Part shown: positions 54,049 through 62,507 of the stretch, piece by piece
Layout of the letters: every line of letters begins with the position of its first letter
Position numbering within the stretch: the first letter of the stretch is position 1
Source: Chitinophagaceae bacterium C216
GTDB taxonomy: Bacteria; Bacteroidota; Bacteroidia; Chitinophagales; Chitinophagaceae
Assembly (NCBI GenBank): GCA_028485475.2
Contig: CP144143.1
Location: 2,046,001-2,110,000 of the forward strand
Reading direction: 5' to 3'
Length of the DNA: 64,000 bases
Program-made: the position numbers and the translations under genes
The notes under the pieces: model-generated
What the model was told of the DNA's origin: nothing
Seen by the model: the letters and a program-made list of their open reading frames with translations, nothing else
Databases searched by the model: none

Positions 54049-56121
54049 ATGTACTTAAAAGTGTTTAGAATACTTGTTATTGTTTTTTTGATTCCATATA
54101 CTTTGCTTGCCCAGCAAAAATCGGATATCCCCTCGGGGCTTAAGCGATTTGTTGCTTCAGTAAGCGCTTCAAAAATTGGAGAAGCTGTAGCTGAAATAGA
54201 TTTTAAAAGATTATCTAAGGATCTGTATTATGGGCGTGTACGTTGGAACCTTTCTGCCAGCGTGCAGCAGAATGCTGTAGAAGTGACGGTGATTCCAGCT
54301 TTTCAGCCTAATTTTCATTGGGCACCCCATTTAACACCTACAGATAATCATATTATTCCACAACATGTATTTCGGGCACCGGCGTTGATTGTTGCTGATA
54401 ACAGTTATACCTTTTCTCTCATTCCGGATTTAGATTTGATTAAAAAGAACAGTCTTCCCTGGATGATGGACCTCAATGCCAGAGATAATCGTCTGATGTT
54501 GGGACTGGGTAAATCCAAAATTACTGATCATGTATTGTATGAAAGGGAAATTGGGATGACGATCCCGTCAGGCGAAATGGTTATAGGTTTTTATCTATTG
54601 GTATCCGATAAGGCGGCTGCTATTCATAATCCATTTCATCGTACGATAAATTTTATGTGGACCCAATGGGGCGAGCCTTTATATAAAGTAGGGGAACCTT
54701 TGCACCAAAAGAGTATGGAGCCTTATGTGAAGCATACTTATGAGTGGGCGTTTAAAAACTGGAGAGATGCAGTATGGCAGGAATTTGATTTGAATGGTAA
54801 AAGGGTGGGAGCTCCGGTATTTATTGTGAATACCACACAAAGCCCCAATTATCCCGGACAAGTGAATGAGCGTGAATTTCGTTCAATATGGAATCAGGCT
54901 TGGTTTAACTCCCTACGCTCCGCACAGGGATTATATCGATATGCGCTACGAACACATAATGACACCTTAAAGCAATATGCATTAATGACCAAAGAACTGG
55001 CATTAGCTTTCCCGCAAACCAATGGTCTGTTTAAAAGCGTTATTGCTGTAGAGATGGAGCAGGTAGAAATAGATGGTAAAAAGGTTAATCGTTCCAAAAG
55101 CTGGGACACTCGCTACTTTGGCAATTCTAATCGTAATCCCTATACTTGGGATGCACGCTTATCTCCTTATCATATTGCCGACATGAGCTTTACAGCTTAT
55201 TGGATGCTGGTATGGTATAATGAGCTTGAACAAGACCACCGGCTATTATCGTATGCAAAAAATTATGCAGATGCTTTAATTCAACTTCAGGATGCCGAAG
55301 GCTTTTTCCCTGCATGGATGAATCTAGAAACATTACAACCGATGGAGCACCTACAACAGTCTCCAGAAACTAGCGTTTCAGTAACATTTTTATCCGCCAT
55401 GTATAAGGCTACGGGTGATGTACGTTATCTGCAGGCTGCAGAAAGAGCAATGAAGGCGGTAATTACTAAGATAATCCCACAAGGGCAATGGGAAGATTTT
55501 GAAACATACTGGTCGTGCAGTCGTGTAGGAAGTGATAAGTGGGTAGGTAAGAAGGTAGCGCGCAACAATATGTTCAAGCAAAATACTTTTTGTATTTATT
55601 GGACTGCGGAGGCTTTATTGGAGCTATATAAATTAACTCGTAAGAAGGAATATCTCCGATGGGGCCAACGTACACTAGATGAACTGTTGATGGCTCAGGC
55701 TATATGGCAACCGCCTTTTATAGCGATACGGAGTCTGGGAGGATTTGGTGTAATGAATGCTGATGCCGAATGGAACGACTCTAGGCAAAGTCTTTTTGCT
55801 GGATTGATTATTGAGTACGGAAAAGTACAGAAGAACAAGCAATATATACAACGTGGATTAGCAGCGTTGCGTGCTTCTTTTACCATGATGTATACACCCC
55901 TTAATCCTTCTACCATGAAGCAATGGCAGGCGCGATGGCCATTCTTCGGAGAGAAAGATTATGGTTTTATGATGGAAAATTACGGGCATGACGGGGTGAC
56001 TAATGATGCCGGCTTGGGCATTGGCGAATTTACCATTTACGACTGGGGTAATGGCGCTGCGGCCGAAGCTTATAACCGGCTTGTGGACAAATATGGTCGT
56101 CGCTTTGTAGAGGAAAATTAG
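54049..56121 (+). CDS. Exported protein of unassigned family, probably helical-barrel glycosidase-like
   Basis: About 690 residues with signal peptide (MYLKVFRILVIVFLIPYTLLAQQ); an ATG at 54013 is an alternative start. The first about 220 residues are beta-rich. The rest looks like an (alpha/alpha) barrel: HIADMSFTAYWMLVWYNELE, LQDAEGFFPAWMNLETLQ, ETSVSVTFLSAMYKATGDVRYLQAAERAMKAV and YWTAEALLELYKLTRKKEYLRWG. I do not recognise a numbered family. Its place after fucI and fucP suggests it releases the sugar they use (inference). Its stop overlaps that of the convergent nhaA. Confidence 0.6.
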   Translation: MYLKVFRILVIVFLIPYTLLAQQKSDIPSGLKRFVASVSASKIGEAVAEIDFKRLSKDLYYGRVRWNLSASVQQNAVEVTVIPAFQPNFHWAPHLTPTDNHIIPQHVFRAPALIVADNSYTFSLIPDLDLIKKNSLPWMMDLNARDNRLMLGLGKSKITDHVLYEREIGMTIPSGEMVIGFYLLVSDKAAAIHNPFHRTINFMWTQWGEPLYKVGEPLHQKSMEPYVKHTYEWAFKNWRDAVWQEFDLNGKRVGAPVFIVNTTQSPNYPGQVNEREFRSIWNQAWFNSLRSAQGLYRYALRTHNDTLKQYALMTKELALAFPQTNGLFKSVIAVEMEQVEIDGKKVNRSKSWDTRYFGNSNRNPYTWDARLSPYHIADMSFTAYWMLVWYNELEQDHRLLSYAKNYADALIQLQDAEGFFPAWMNLETLQPMEHLQQSPETSVSVTFLSAMYKATGDVRYLQAAERAMKAVITKIIPQGQWEDFETYWSCSRVGSDKWVGKKVARNNMFKQNTFCIYWTAEALLELYKLTRKKEYLRWGQRTLDELLMAQAIWQPPFIAIRSLGGFGVMNADAEWNDSRQSLFAGLIIEYGKVQKNKQYIQRGLAALRASFTMMYTPLNPSTMKQWQARWPFFGEKDYGFMMENYGHDGVTNDAGLGIGEFTIYDWGNGAAAEAYNRLVDKYGRRFVEEN

Positions 56122-57278
56122 CTAGTGGCGCTGTACTTTTTGTGTCGCTGCCCGAGAAATATCTTTAATGCAATAAAACCTATAATTCCTGCAATTAAAG
56201 AAGATATCAAAATCATCAGTTTGGCATTGTTGATGATTTCTGCATCTTCAAAAGCCAAGAGGGTAATGAATATGGACATCGTAAAACCTATTCCTCCAAG
56301 AAAGCCCACACCGTTTATCAGCTTCCAGTTAATATCACGTGGAAGCCTGCATATGCCCATTTTTACTGTGGCGAAAGAGAATAGAAATATTCCTATTGGC
56401 TTACCAAGAATAAGTCCTAATGCAATTCCTAAAGCATAATGCTCATTCAATAAACTGCTAAAAGAAGAGTGTACGGTAATAGCCGTATTAGCTAAGGCAA
56501 AAATAGGTAATATGATGAAGGCGACGGGTACATGCAAGAATTTTTGCAAGATGTATGAAGTGGAACGTTTATCACCATTGCCGAAGGGTATGGCAAATGC
56601 CAGCAGTACGCCGGTAATGGTGGCGTGTACACCACTATGCAGCATGTACCACCACATGAATACGCCGCCAATCAAATAGGGAATTAGATTTCGCACTTTT
56701 AGGCGGTTTAGGATGAGCAACACCGTCCATATTCCCAACGCTATTAAAAGATTGGACCATAGCAGGTCTTTGGTATAGAAAATAGCAATTACGAGTATCG
56801 CTCCCAAATCATCAATTACGGCTAGTGCAGTCAGAAATACTTTGAGTGATAGAGGTACCCGATTACCCAGTAGCGATAGTATTCCTAGTGCAAAGGCGAT
56901 ATCTGTAGCCATGGGAATACCGGCTCCAGATTGGGTGATGCTTCCTATGTTCAGCGACAAATACAAAGCCGCCGGAATGAGCATGCCTCCTAATGCCGCA
57001 AAAACCGGCAGTAAAGCATTTTTTATTTTAGAAAGTTCTCCTATGTAAATTTCTCTTTCCAGTTCCAGGCCGATGAGCAGAAAGAAAATCGTCATCAAAC
57101 CATCATTGACCCAATGCTCAATGGAGCCTTCTCCAATTTTGGTATTCCAAAAGTGATGATAACTGTCATGGAAAGAGGAGTTGGCTATGGTCAACGAAAT
57201 GATAGTACAAGCTATCAATATCAAACCACCGGATCTTTCGCTTTCTACAAATTCCTTAAACAACTTTGTAGCTCTCAT
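56118..57278 (-). CDS. nhaA: Na+/H+ antiporter NhaA
   Basis: Inner-membrane sodium/proton antiporter for pH and salt balance, 386 residues, about 12 helices. The substrate-site aspartates are in GIPMATDIAFALGILSLLG (Asp near 126) and ALAVIDDLGAILVIAIF (two Asp near 155). LIGLELEREIYIGEL near 70 is also typical. It is transcribed towards the polysaccharide locus, and its stop codon shares 3 bases with the stop of the gene ending at 56121, leaving no room for a normal terminator. It marks the right border of the accessory region. Confidence 0.96.
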   Translation of the reverse strand: MRATKLFKEFVESERSGGLILIACTIISLTIANSSFHDSYHHFWNTKIGEGSIEHWVNDGLMTIFFLLIGLELEREIYIGELSKIKNALLPVFAALGGMLIPAALYLSLNIGSITQSGAGIPMATDIAFALGILSLLGNRVPLSLKVFLTALAVIDDLGAILVIAIFYTKDLLWSNLLIALGIWTVLLILNRLKVRNLIPYLIGGVFMWWYMLHSGVHATITGVLLAFAIPFGNGDKRSTSYILQKFLHVPVAFIILPIFALANTAITVHSSFSSLLNEHYALGIALGLILGKPIGIFLFSFATVKMGICRLPRDINWKLINGVGFLGGIGFTMSIFITLLAFEDAEIINNAKLMILISSLIAGIIGFIALKIFLGQRHKKYSATS

Positions 57279-57360
57279 AGTACTTCAAATTCGAGACAAA
57301 TATAGCCATTGTAGTAAAAGGCTATGGGTGTAATGAAAAATGATATGCGGGATATCCTCC

Positions 57361-58548
57361 TTAAACTTTATACATTCTATTTGCTGAATTTATATATTCC
57401 AACGGATCAAAGGTCTTGTCGAACGACTCCTGCAGCTCTTTCATCTTAATCTCCAGATCGCGAATACGGCTGCCCAGCTGTGGATCATTTTTATATTTTT
57501 CAAATAGCTCTTTGTACTTTAAAAGATTTTGACTGATGCGAAATGTAACCTGACCAAAACGCTGCTTCAGCGATTGTACATCGTTCATCTGTATATACGC
57601 CTTTTGTCTCCATTCTTTAGGATTCTGATCACGTTCTGTTGCCACAAACTGTGCTGCTTTGTCGCGCAGCATGGTGAGGTATTGATAGCGTTTTTCGGCA
57701 TCGTTTTCTTTCGAAAATTTGGCTTCAAAGTCGGCAGGAGTTATTTTTAGAATTGCTAGATTTTCTTTTAGTGTTTTGTCAAATTTCTTTTGCAAATCTT
57801 GTAGTTCGGTAGTAATGGCTTCCCACTCGGTTTCGATGCGTTCATTATCGTAATTAAACTGACTGATCTTCATGGTAAGGGTTAGCATCTCTTCACTTTG
57901 CGCTTTTAGGGCTTTTTCCTTTTTCCCTAAATTGTCGATATAGGATGTCATGCTTGAGAAAAGTGCCGAAGTGATGGGGCCGGTTACGGGAGCGCCTTTG
58001 GTAAAATTACCCGCAAAGTTCAGCAGATTATTAGTGACCGTCAATACAGGGCTTTCAGCTTTTTTCTCCTTTACAAATGCTGCATATTGATTATACCATT
58101 TGGTATAACCGTCGTAATTCATGGGATTGCCCGTTTCACTCAGTGAGTTGAAGAATGCTTTCGTAGAGTTGAACAGCATCAGCGGCTTGATTTCTCTATC
58201 CATGGATACGAGGTTCACCAATGCCGACTGATAATTGGCCTGAAAAAGATTGAGCTCATTTGCTTCGATGGCTTTTTGTTTTTCTTCAATCGCCTGTAGA
58301 CGTTCGGCCAGTTTATCGGCCTTATCTTTTACATCTTTTGAGGCTGCTATGGACTTATCCAACATCGATAGTCGCTGATCCAAAGATATTACAGTGGAAT
58401 CAATCGATCTTGTTTTCTGCTGGAAAACATGTTGGATTTCATTCAATACCTTGTCTCTTAAATTCATTTCCTGTTGAGTACTATCATTTACCTGTGCAAC
58501 GGCTGTACTAGTTGTAAACACGAATGAAATGGCCCAAAGCTTTTTCAT
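57361..58548 (-). CDS. Exported coiled-coil protein of unknown function
   Basis: A 395-residue protein with a signal peptide (MKKLWAISFVFTTSTAVAQ) and long heptad-like helices at about 30-110 (LDQRLSMLDKSIAASKDVKDKADKLAERLQ) and again at about 215-390 (LKAQSEEMLTLTMKISQF, LQDLQKKFDKTL, IRDLEIKMKELQESF). The start at 58548 gives the signal peptide; an in-frame ATG at 58659 would precede it with 37 unlikely residues. No known domain was recognised. Divergent from the gene at 58779. Confidence 0.75.
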   Translation of the reverse strand: MKKLWAISFVFTTSTAVAQVNDSTQQEMNLRDKVLNEIQHVFQQKTRSIDSTVISLDQRLSMLDKSIAASKDVKDKADKLAERLQAIEEKQKAIEANELNLFQANYQSALVNLVSMDREIKPLMLFNSTKAFFNSLSETGNPMNYDGYTKWYNQYAAFVKEKKAESPVLTVTNNLLNFAGNFTKGAPVTGPITSALFSSMTSYIDNLGKKEKALKAQSEEMLTLTMKISQFNYDNERIETEWEAITTELQDLQKKFDKTLKENLAILKITPADFEAKFSKENDAEKRYQYLTMLRDKAAQFVATERDQNPKEWRQKAYIQMNDVQSLKQRFGQVTFRISQNLLKYKELFEKYKNDPQLGSRIRDLEIKMKELQESFDKTFDPLEYINSANRMYKV

Positions 58549-58738
58549 AACGCAAAATTTATGATGGTAAAGAGATATATCGCAAACAAAAGCATTGCTC
58601 AATCCAACAAAGATAATCTTATCAAAGGCTTTAGCGAAATATAAACGGGTGAAGTTCACTCCAATAAAAGTTTAAACAGGCACAATAGTTGTCTGATAGC
58701 TAAAAAAATCATAAAATTACCGTCAATTATAAAAAAGC

Positions 58739-58770
58739 TTTTTTTGTAAGCGATTCAGGTTTTAATTTTC
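58739..58770 (+). promoter_or_regulatory. Possible promoter before the plug-domain protein
   Basis: A T run ending in TTG (to 58746), 16-base spacer and TAATTTTC (58763-58770), one base off TAnnTTTG; ATG at 58779. Spacing is a little short. Confidence 0.35.
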
Positions 58771-58778
58771 GAGATTCT

Positions 58779-61166
58779 ATGAAGCAACGCATCGTACAAA
58801 AGCCCTGTTTTTTTGTATTCGCATGGATATTATTGTGTAATTTTTCTTTACGCGCGCAGGATATCGTTTCCAAAATTGAAAATTATGCCGCAGCCTATAG
58901 TGCAGAGCGGGCATATCTGCATTACGATAAGTCCTCTTATTTTCCGGGAGAAACCATCTGGTTTAAGGCATATGTGTTGAATGAGCTGGCCCCGGCAACA
59001 GAAAGTAAGAACTTTTATGTCGACTGGATTGATGATAAGGGGCAGGTACTACATCATACAGTAGCACCTCTCGTCAATGGGCTTACAAACGGTCAGTTTG
59101 ATATTCCCGAGGATTATAAAGGAAAATTCATAGCGGTAAGAGCGTATACGCGTTGGATGCTCAATTTCGACTCTTCTTTTCTTTATAAGAAGACCATTAA
59201 TATTATCCAGAAGGATGTTACCAAAACCCCTCAGCAAATAGTGGTGAAGCCTGTGTTGGAATTCTTTCCCGAAGGGGGGGATATTATTGCCGGTGTATTA
59301 AATAAGGTAGCCTTTAAAGCCCGTGATCAATGGGGGCGACCCGTTAAAATCAAAGGTGTTGTAACCGGTGCTGATGGGAAGACCATTGACAGCCTGCGCA
59401 TAATACACGACGGTATGGGGTTTGTGATGCTTACGCCTCCAGCCGGCGCTAGCTTTACAGCCAAGTGGAAAGATGAACAAAATAATACTTACACGACGCC
59501 TTTGCCAGCCGTAAAGACTACTGGTGCCAATATTCAGGTGGCAGTAAGCGAGGGGCGCAGGAGCTTCAAGGTAAATCTTTCTTCTGATCTCGCCTCTCGG
59601 ATGGACAGTGTGTACATCGTAGGTACCATGTTTCAGCATGTAGTGTTCAATATCGCTAAATCTACCCAATCGGAAATAGTGGGTGTGGTTCCCATTGAAA
59701 ACCTTCCGTATGGTGTACTCACCATTACGGTTTTTGATAAAAACTGGAATGCTTTAACCGAGCGTATTACTTATATCGATAATCATGCTCCCTATATTTT
59801 CAAACCCGAAATGGAAGTACAACGTTGGGGGTTGAGTTACCGTGCAAGAGATGAAATAAAAATTACGGTGCCGGAAAATATAGCTTCTTCCTTATCTGTA
59901 TCGGTGACTGATTTGAACATTGATGCCGATACCACTGAAAATATTCTTTCTACATTGATGTTAACCAGCGAACTAAAGGGTAAGGTTTATAATCCGGCTT
60001 ATTATTTTAAGGATCCTTCACTTGTAAAACAACAGCATCTGGATTTGGTAATGTTAACCAATGGTTGGCGCAGAATCAACTGGCAGCAGGTAACGAAAGG
60101 AGAATTGCCTAACATCGTTTATCCGAGGGATACATCGTATATGACGCTTTCGGGTATTGTGCAAGGTTTTGTTCCGGGTTCTTTGGGGGATGGTGCGATG
60201 GCCATGATGATCGTAAAACAGAAAGACAAGGAAAATCAGATGTATTTGGTGCCTATAAATCGCAACGGAACATTTGACGATCCTTCTGTTGTTTTATTTG
60301 ATACTGCCCAGATTTACTATCAATTTCAGGATAAGAGTTTAGAAGGTGCAACCATACAGTTTTTCCCCAATAAATTGCGTGTGCCTCCTGTAGGTAAGAA
60401 TTATGCCGATGAAATTTTTCCCGATACTACTGGATTGGCCCGTCACCTGATGCTGGCTCTGGAACATAGTGAGAATGTTCAGAAGACAAAATATAAAGAG
60501 CTGGAAGCTGTGACGGTGAAAGCTAGAACAAAATCCTCCGTGGAGCTATTGGATGAAAAATATGCTACGGGATTGTTTAGCGGGGGTGATGCTATCCAAT
60601 TTGATGTATTAAACGATCCCTTTGGAAAGGTGGGCGATATCTTCACTTATCTGCAGGGAAAAGTGGCCGGATTACAAATAAGCGGACAAGGCTCTAATGC
60701 TAGTTTAAGCTGGCGAGGTGGTGCGCCGCAGTTGTATTTGGATGAAGTTCCTACCGATGTACAAATGCTTTCATCCATCAACATTAATGATGTGGCTTAT
60801 ATTAAAGCCTTCAGACCTCCGTTCATGGGCGGATTTAATGGAGGAAACGGGGCTATAGCCATTTATACCCGAAGAGGAGATGAGGCTAGGAGTGAGAGTC
60901 AGGGTATTCCTAACAGCAAAGTATTTGGATATACGCAAATTCGTGAGTTTTATTCTCCTCGTTATCTACGCCCAGAGGAAGATCCCGGAGCCGAGAGGGA
61001 TGTGCGTACTACTTTATATTGGAACCCGAACGTAACGGTAAACCCGAATACCAAGCAAATTGTGTTGTCTTTCTACAATAATGATGTTACTGATGCCTTC
61101 CGCGTGGTGATTGAAGGAATGACGGTAGATGGAAAGTTGGCTCACTTGGAAGAAATTATGGAATAA
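58779..61166 (+). CDS. Exported protein with macroglobulin-like domain and C-terminal TonB plug domain
   Basis: A 795-residue exported protein (signal ending CNFSLRAQ). An MG2-like segment near residues 38-60 (AERAYLHYDKSSYFPGETIWFKAY) resembles alpha-2-macroglobulin-type repeats. Further beta domains follow. A plug-like domain lies at about 595-710 (FTYLQGKVAGLQISGQGS, then FMGGFNGGNGAIAIYTRRG). No outer-membrane barrel follows, since the protein ends about 85 residues later. Proteins of this architecture are common in Bacteroidota, but their role is not known to me. It has a strong bidirectional terminator after it. Confidence 0.75.
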   Translation: MKQRIVQKPCFFVFAWILLCNFSLRAQDIVSKIENYAAAYSAERAYLHYDKSSYFPGETIWFKAYVLNELAPATESKNFYVDWIDDKGQVLHHTVAPLVNGLTNGQFDIPEDYKGKFIAVRAYTRWMLNFDSSFLYKKTINIIQKDVTKTPQQIVVKPVLEFFPEGGDIIAGVLNKVAFKARDQWGRPVKIKGVVTGADGKTIDSLRIIHDGMGFVMLTPPAGASFTAKWKDEQNNTYTTPLPAVKTTGANIQVAVSEGRRSFKVNLSSDLASRMDSVYIVGTMFQHVVFNIAKSTQSEIVGVVPIENLPYGVLTITVFDKNWNALTERITYIDNHAPYIFKPEMEVQRWGLSYRARDEIKITVPENIASSLSVSVTDLNIDADTTENILSTLMLTSELKGKVYNPAYYFKDPSLVKQQHLDLVMLTNGWRRINWQQVTKGELPNIVYPRDTSYMTLSGIVQGFVPGSLGDGAMAMMIVKQKDKENQMYLVPINRNGTFDDPSVVLFDTAQIYYQFQDKSLEGATIQFFPNKLRVPPVGKNYADEIFPDTTGLARHLMLALEHSENVQKTKYKELEAVTVKARTKSSVELLDEKYATGLFSGGDAIQFDVLNDPFGKVGDIFTYLQGKVAGLQISGQGSNASLSWRGGAPQLYLDEVPTDVQMLSSININDVAYIKAFRPPFMGGFNGGNGAIAIYTRRGDEARSESQGIPNSKVFGYTQIREFYSPRYLRPEEDPGAERDVRTTLYWNPNVTVNPNTKQIVLSFYNNDVTDAFRVVIEGMTVDGKLAHLEEIME

Positions 61167-61187
61167 CAGCCTAGGTTTTTCTCAATG

Positions 61188-61230
61188 AAAAGCCCGAAGA
61201 AGTAAAACTACTGCTTCGGGCTTTATTATT
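61188..61230. terminator. Bidirectional terminator between convergent genes
   Basis: AAAGCCCGAAG (61188-61198) and CTTCGGGCTTT (61214-61224): 11-base perfect stem with A and T runs on either side, so it can serve both the gene ending at 61166 and the one ending at 61245. Confidence 0.92.
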
Positions 61231-61244
61231 ATGGTTGATATGAA

Positions 61245-62282
61245 TTACTCCTCATTGTTGAAGTAAAGCTTATAAAATCTTCCTTTTTCATCTTCGCCGT
61301 GCTCAATTTTGCTACGGTCGCCGTGAATGTAAATGTGAAAATTTTTGTCCAGCTTTATCACACTTTTATAATGACGCTGTTGCCGTTTTACTGCTGCTGG
61401 CGATATGGAGAAGCTATCTTCAATGCTGATTGCTTTCTCCGCTTCATAGTGCTGTTTATAACGATTGAAGCTTTCGATATATTCCTGATGAAATAACACT
61501 TCATTATTAAAGGTTTCCTGATCGAAATGCTGTTTCTCTTTGAAAAAATTCAGGCTGCGGTTCAGCAAATCGGCCTGATCGGCCTTGGTAACATTGTATT
61601 CTTCTGGTAAATGCTCTATTACATATGACTTGTAAAGGGTCATCGTGCTTTCGGTATTAAAGTATTGATCCTTGCGCTGTTCCACTTTCAAAAATGCGTC
61701 TGTCCAATAACGGGCTTCGGCCGATTTACCTTTTCCGTCTACAATCGAAATCACAAAACCATTTTCTCTATCAATATTATAAATCATGCATCCTTTATCT
61801 AATTTGCTGATATTAATACCTTTTTCACTATCCACCTCAAAATTATCTTCAATAGGAGAAACTTTGAGGAATGGTTCTTTATTTTCCGATTTGAAAAGGC
61901 CCACTGCATCTACCGTGTCTCCATTAAGCAATCCTTCCTTAAAATATACTACAAAAAAATCGCCTCCTTTGATATTAGGATGGCTGCTTTGATTATAAAG
62001 GTGTTGTGCCAGCAGCTTTGACTGTGCCAATGTTTGTTCGGGCTTGTCAAAAATGGCACAAACGGATTTCCACACTTCATTGTTGCTAATATGGCCTTCG
62101 CTCGTAAACTGAAAATATTCCTCCGATTTGAACGGTGTTAAAAAGTACTTGACCAATAACTCTTTTACTTCCGGAGTCAATGCCAGCTCTTTTTTGGATA
62201 GAGTCAAAAACTCACTTTCTACCTGATTTCCTACTCGATGTAAACAAATATGTGTAATAGCCGATCCTTCAAAATACTGCAT
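61245..62282 (-). CDS. Nucleoid-associated protein (37-kDa NdpA/YejK family)
   Basis: A 345-residue cytoplasmic protein of the nucleoid-associated NA37 family (PF04245-type). The N terminus reads SAITHICLHRVGNQVESEFLTLSKKEL. The middle has GDFFVVYFKEGLLNGDTVDAVGLFKSENKEPFLKV near residues 103-135 and GCMIYNIDRENGFVISIVDG near 168. The C-terminal part is DSFSISPAAVKRQQRHYKSVIKLDKNFHIYIHGDR. Bacterial members bind the nucleoid; precise function is unclear. Divergent from lepA. Confidence 0.88.
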   Translation of the reverse strand: MQYFEGSAITHICLHRVGNQVESEFLTLSKKELALTPEVKELLVKYFLTPFKSEEYFQFTSEGHISNNEVWKSVCAIFDKPEQTLAQSKLLAQHLYNQSSHPNIKGGDFFVVYFKEGLLNGDTVDAVGLFKSENKEPFLKVSPIEDNFEVDSEKGINISKLDKGCMIYNIDRENGFVISIVDGKGKSAEARYWTDAFLKVEQRKDQYFNTESTMTLYKSYVIEHLPEEYNVTKADQADLLNRSLNFFKEKQHFDQETFNNEVLFHQEYIESFNRYKQHYEAEKAISIEDSFSISPAAVKRQQRHYKSVIKLDKNFHIYIHGDRSKIEHGEDEKGRFYKLYFNNEE

Positions 62283-62476
62283 AAGCTTGCTTTAAAAATG
62301 GGGCGTAAAGTAGAGAAAAATTAGCCATCAGCAATCGGTTATGCGGAGATTTTTGCTGATTCTGACGTATAACCGAGCATAAGGTAATTGTTGTCCTATT
62401 TTTTGATGATTTTTTAGTTCCGATTTCAATTAATAACAATCTGAATATCTTACCTTATACATCATAAATTCTTGTT

Positions 62477-62484
62477 ACCTTTGC
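62477..62484 (+). promoter_or_regulatory. Promoter -7 box for lepA
   Basis: TACCTTTG, exact TAnnTTTG, 23 bases before the lepA ATG at 62508. Identical to the gcvP box. Confidence 0.55.
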
Positions 62485-62507
62485 ACGCCCTGCGGGATTA
62501 TAGTATA

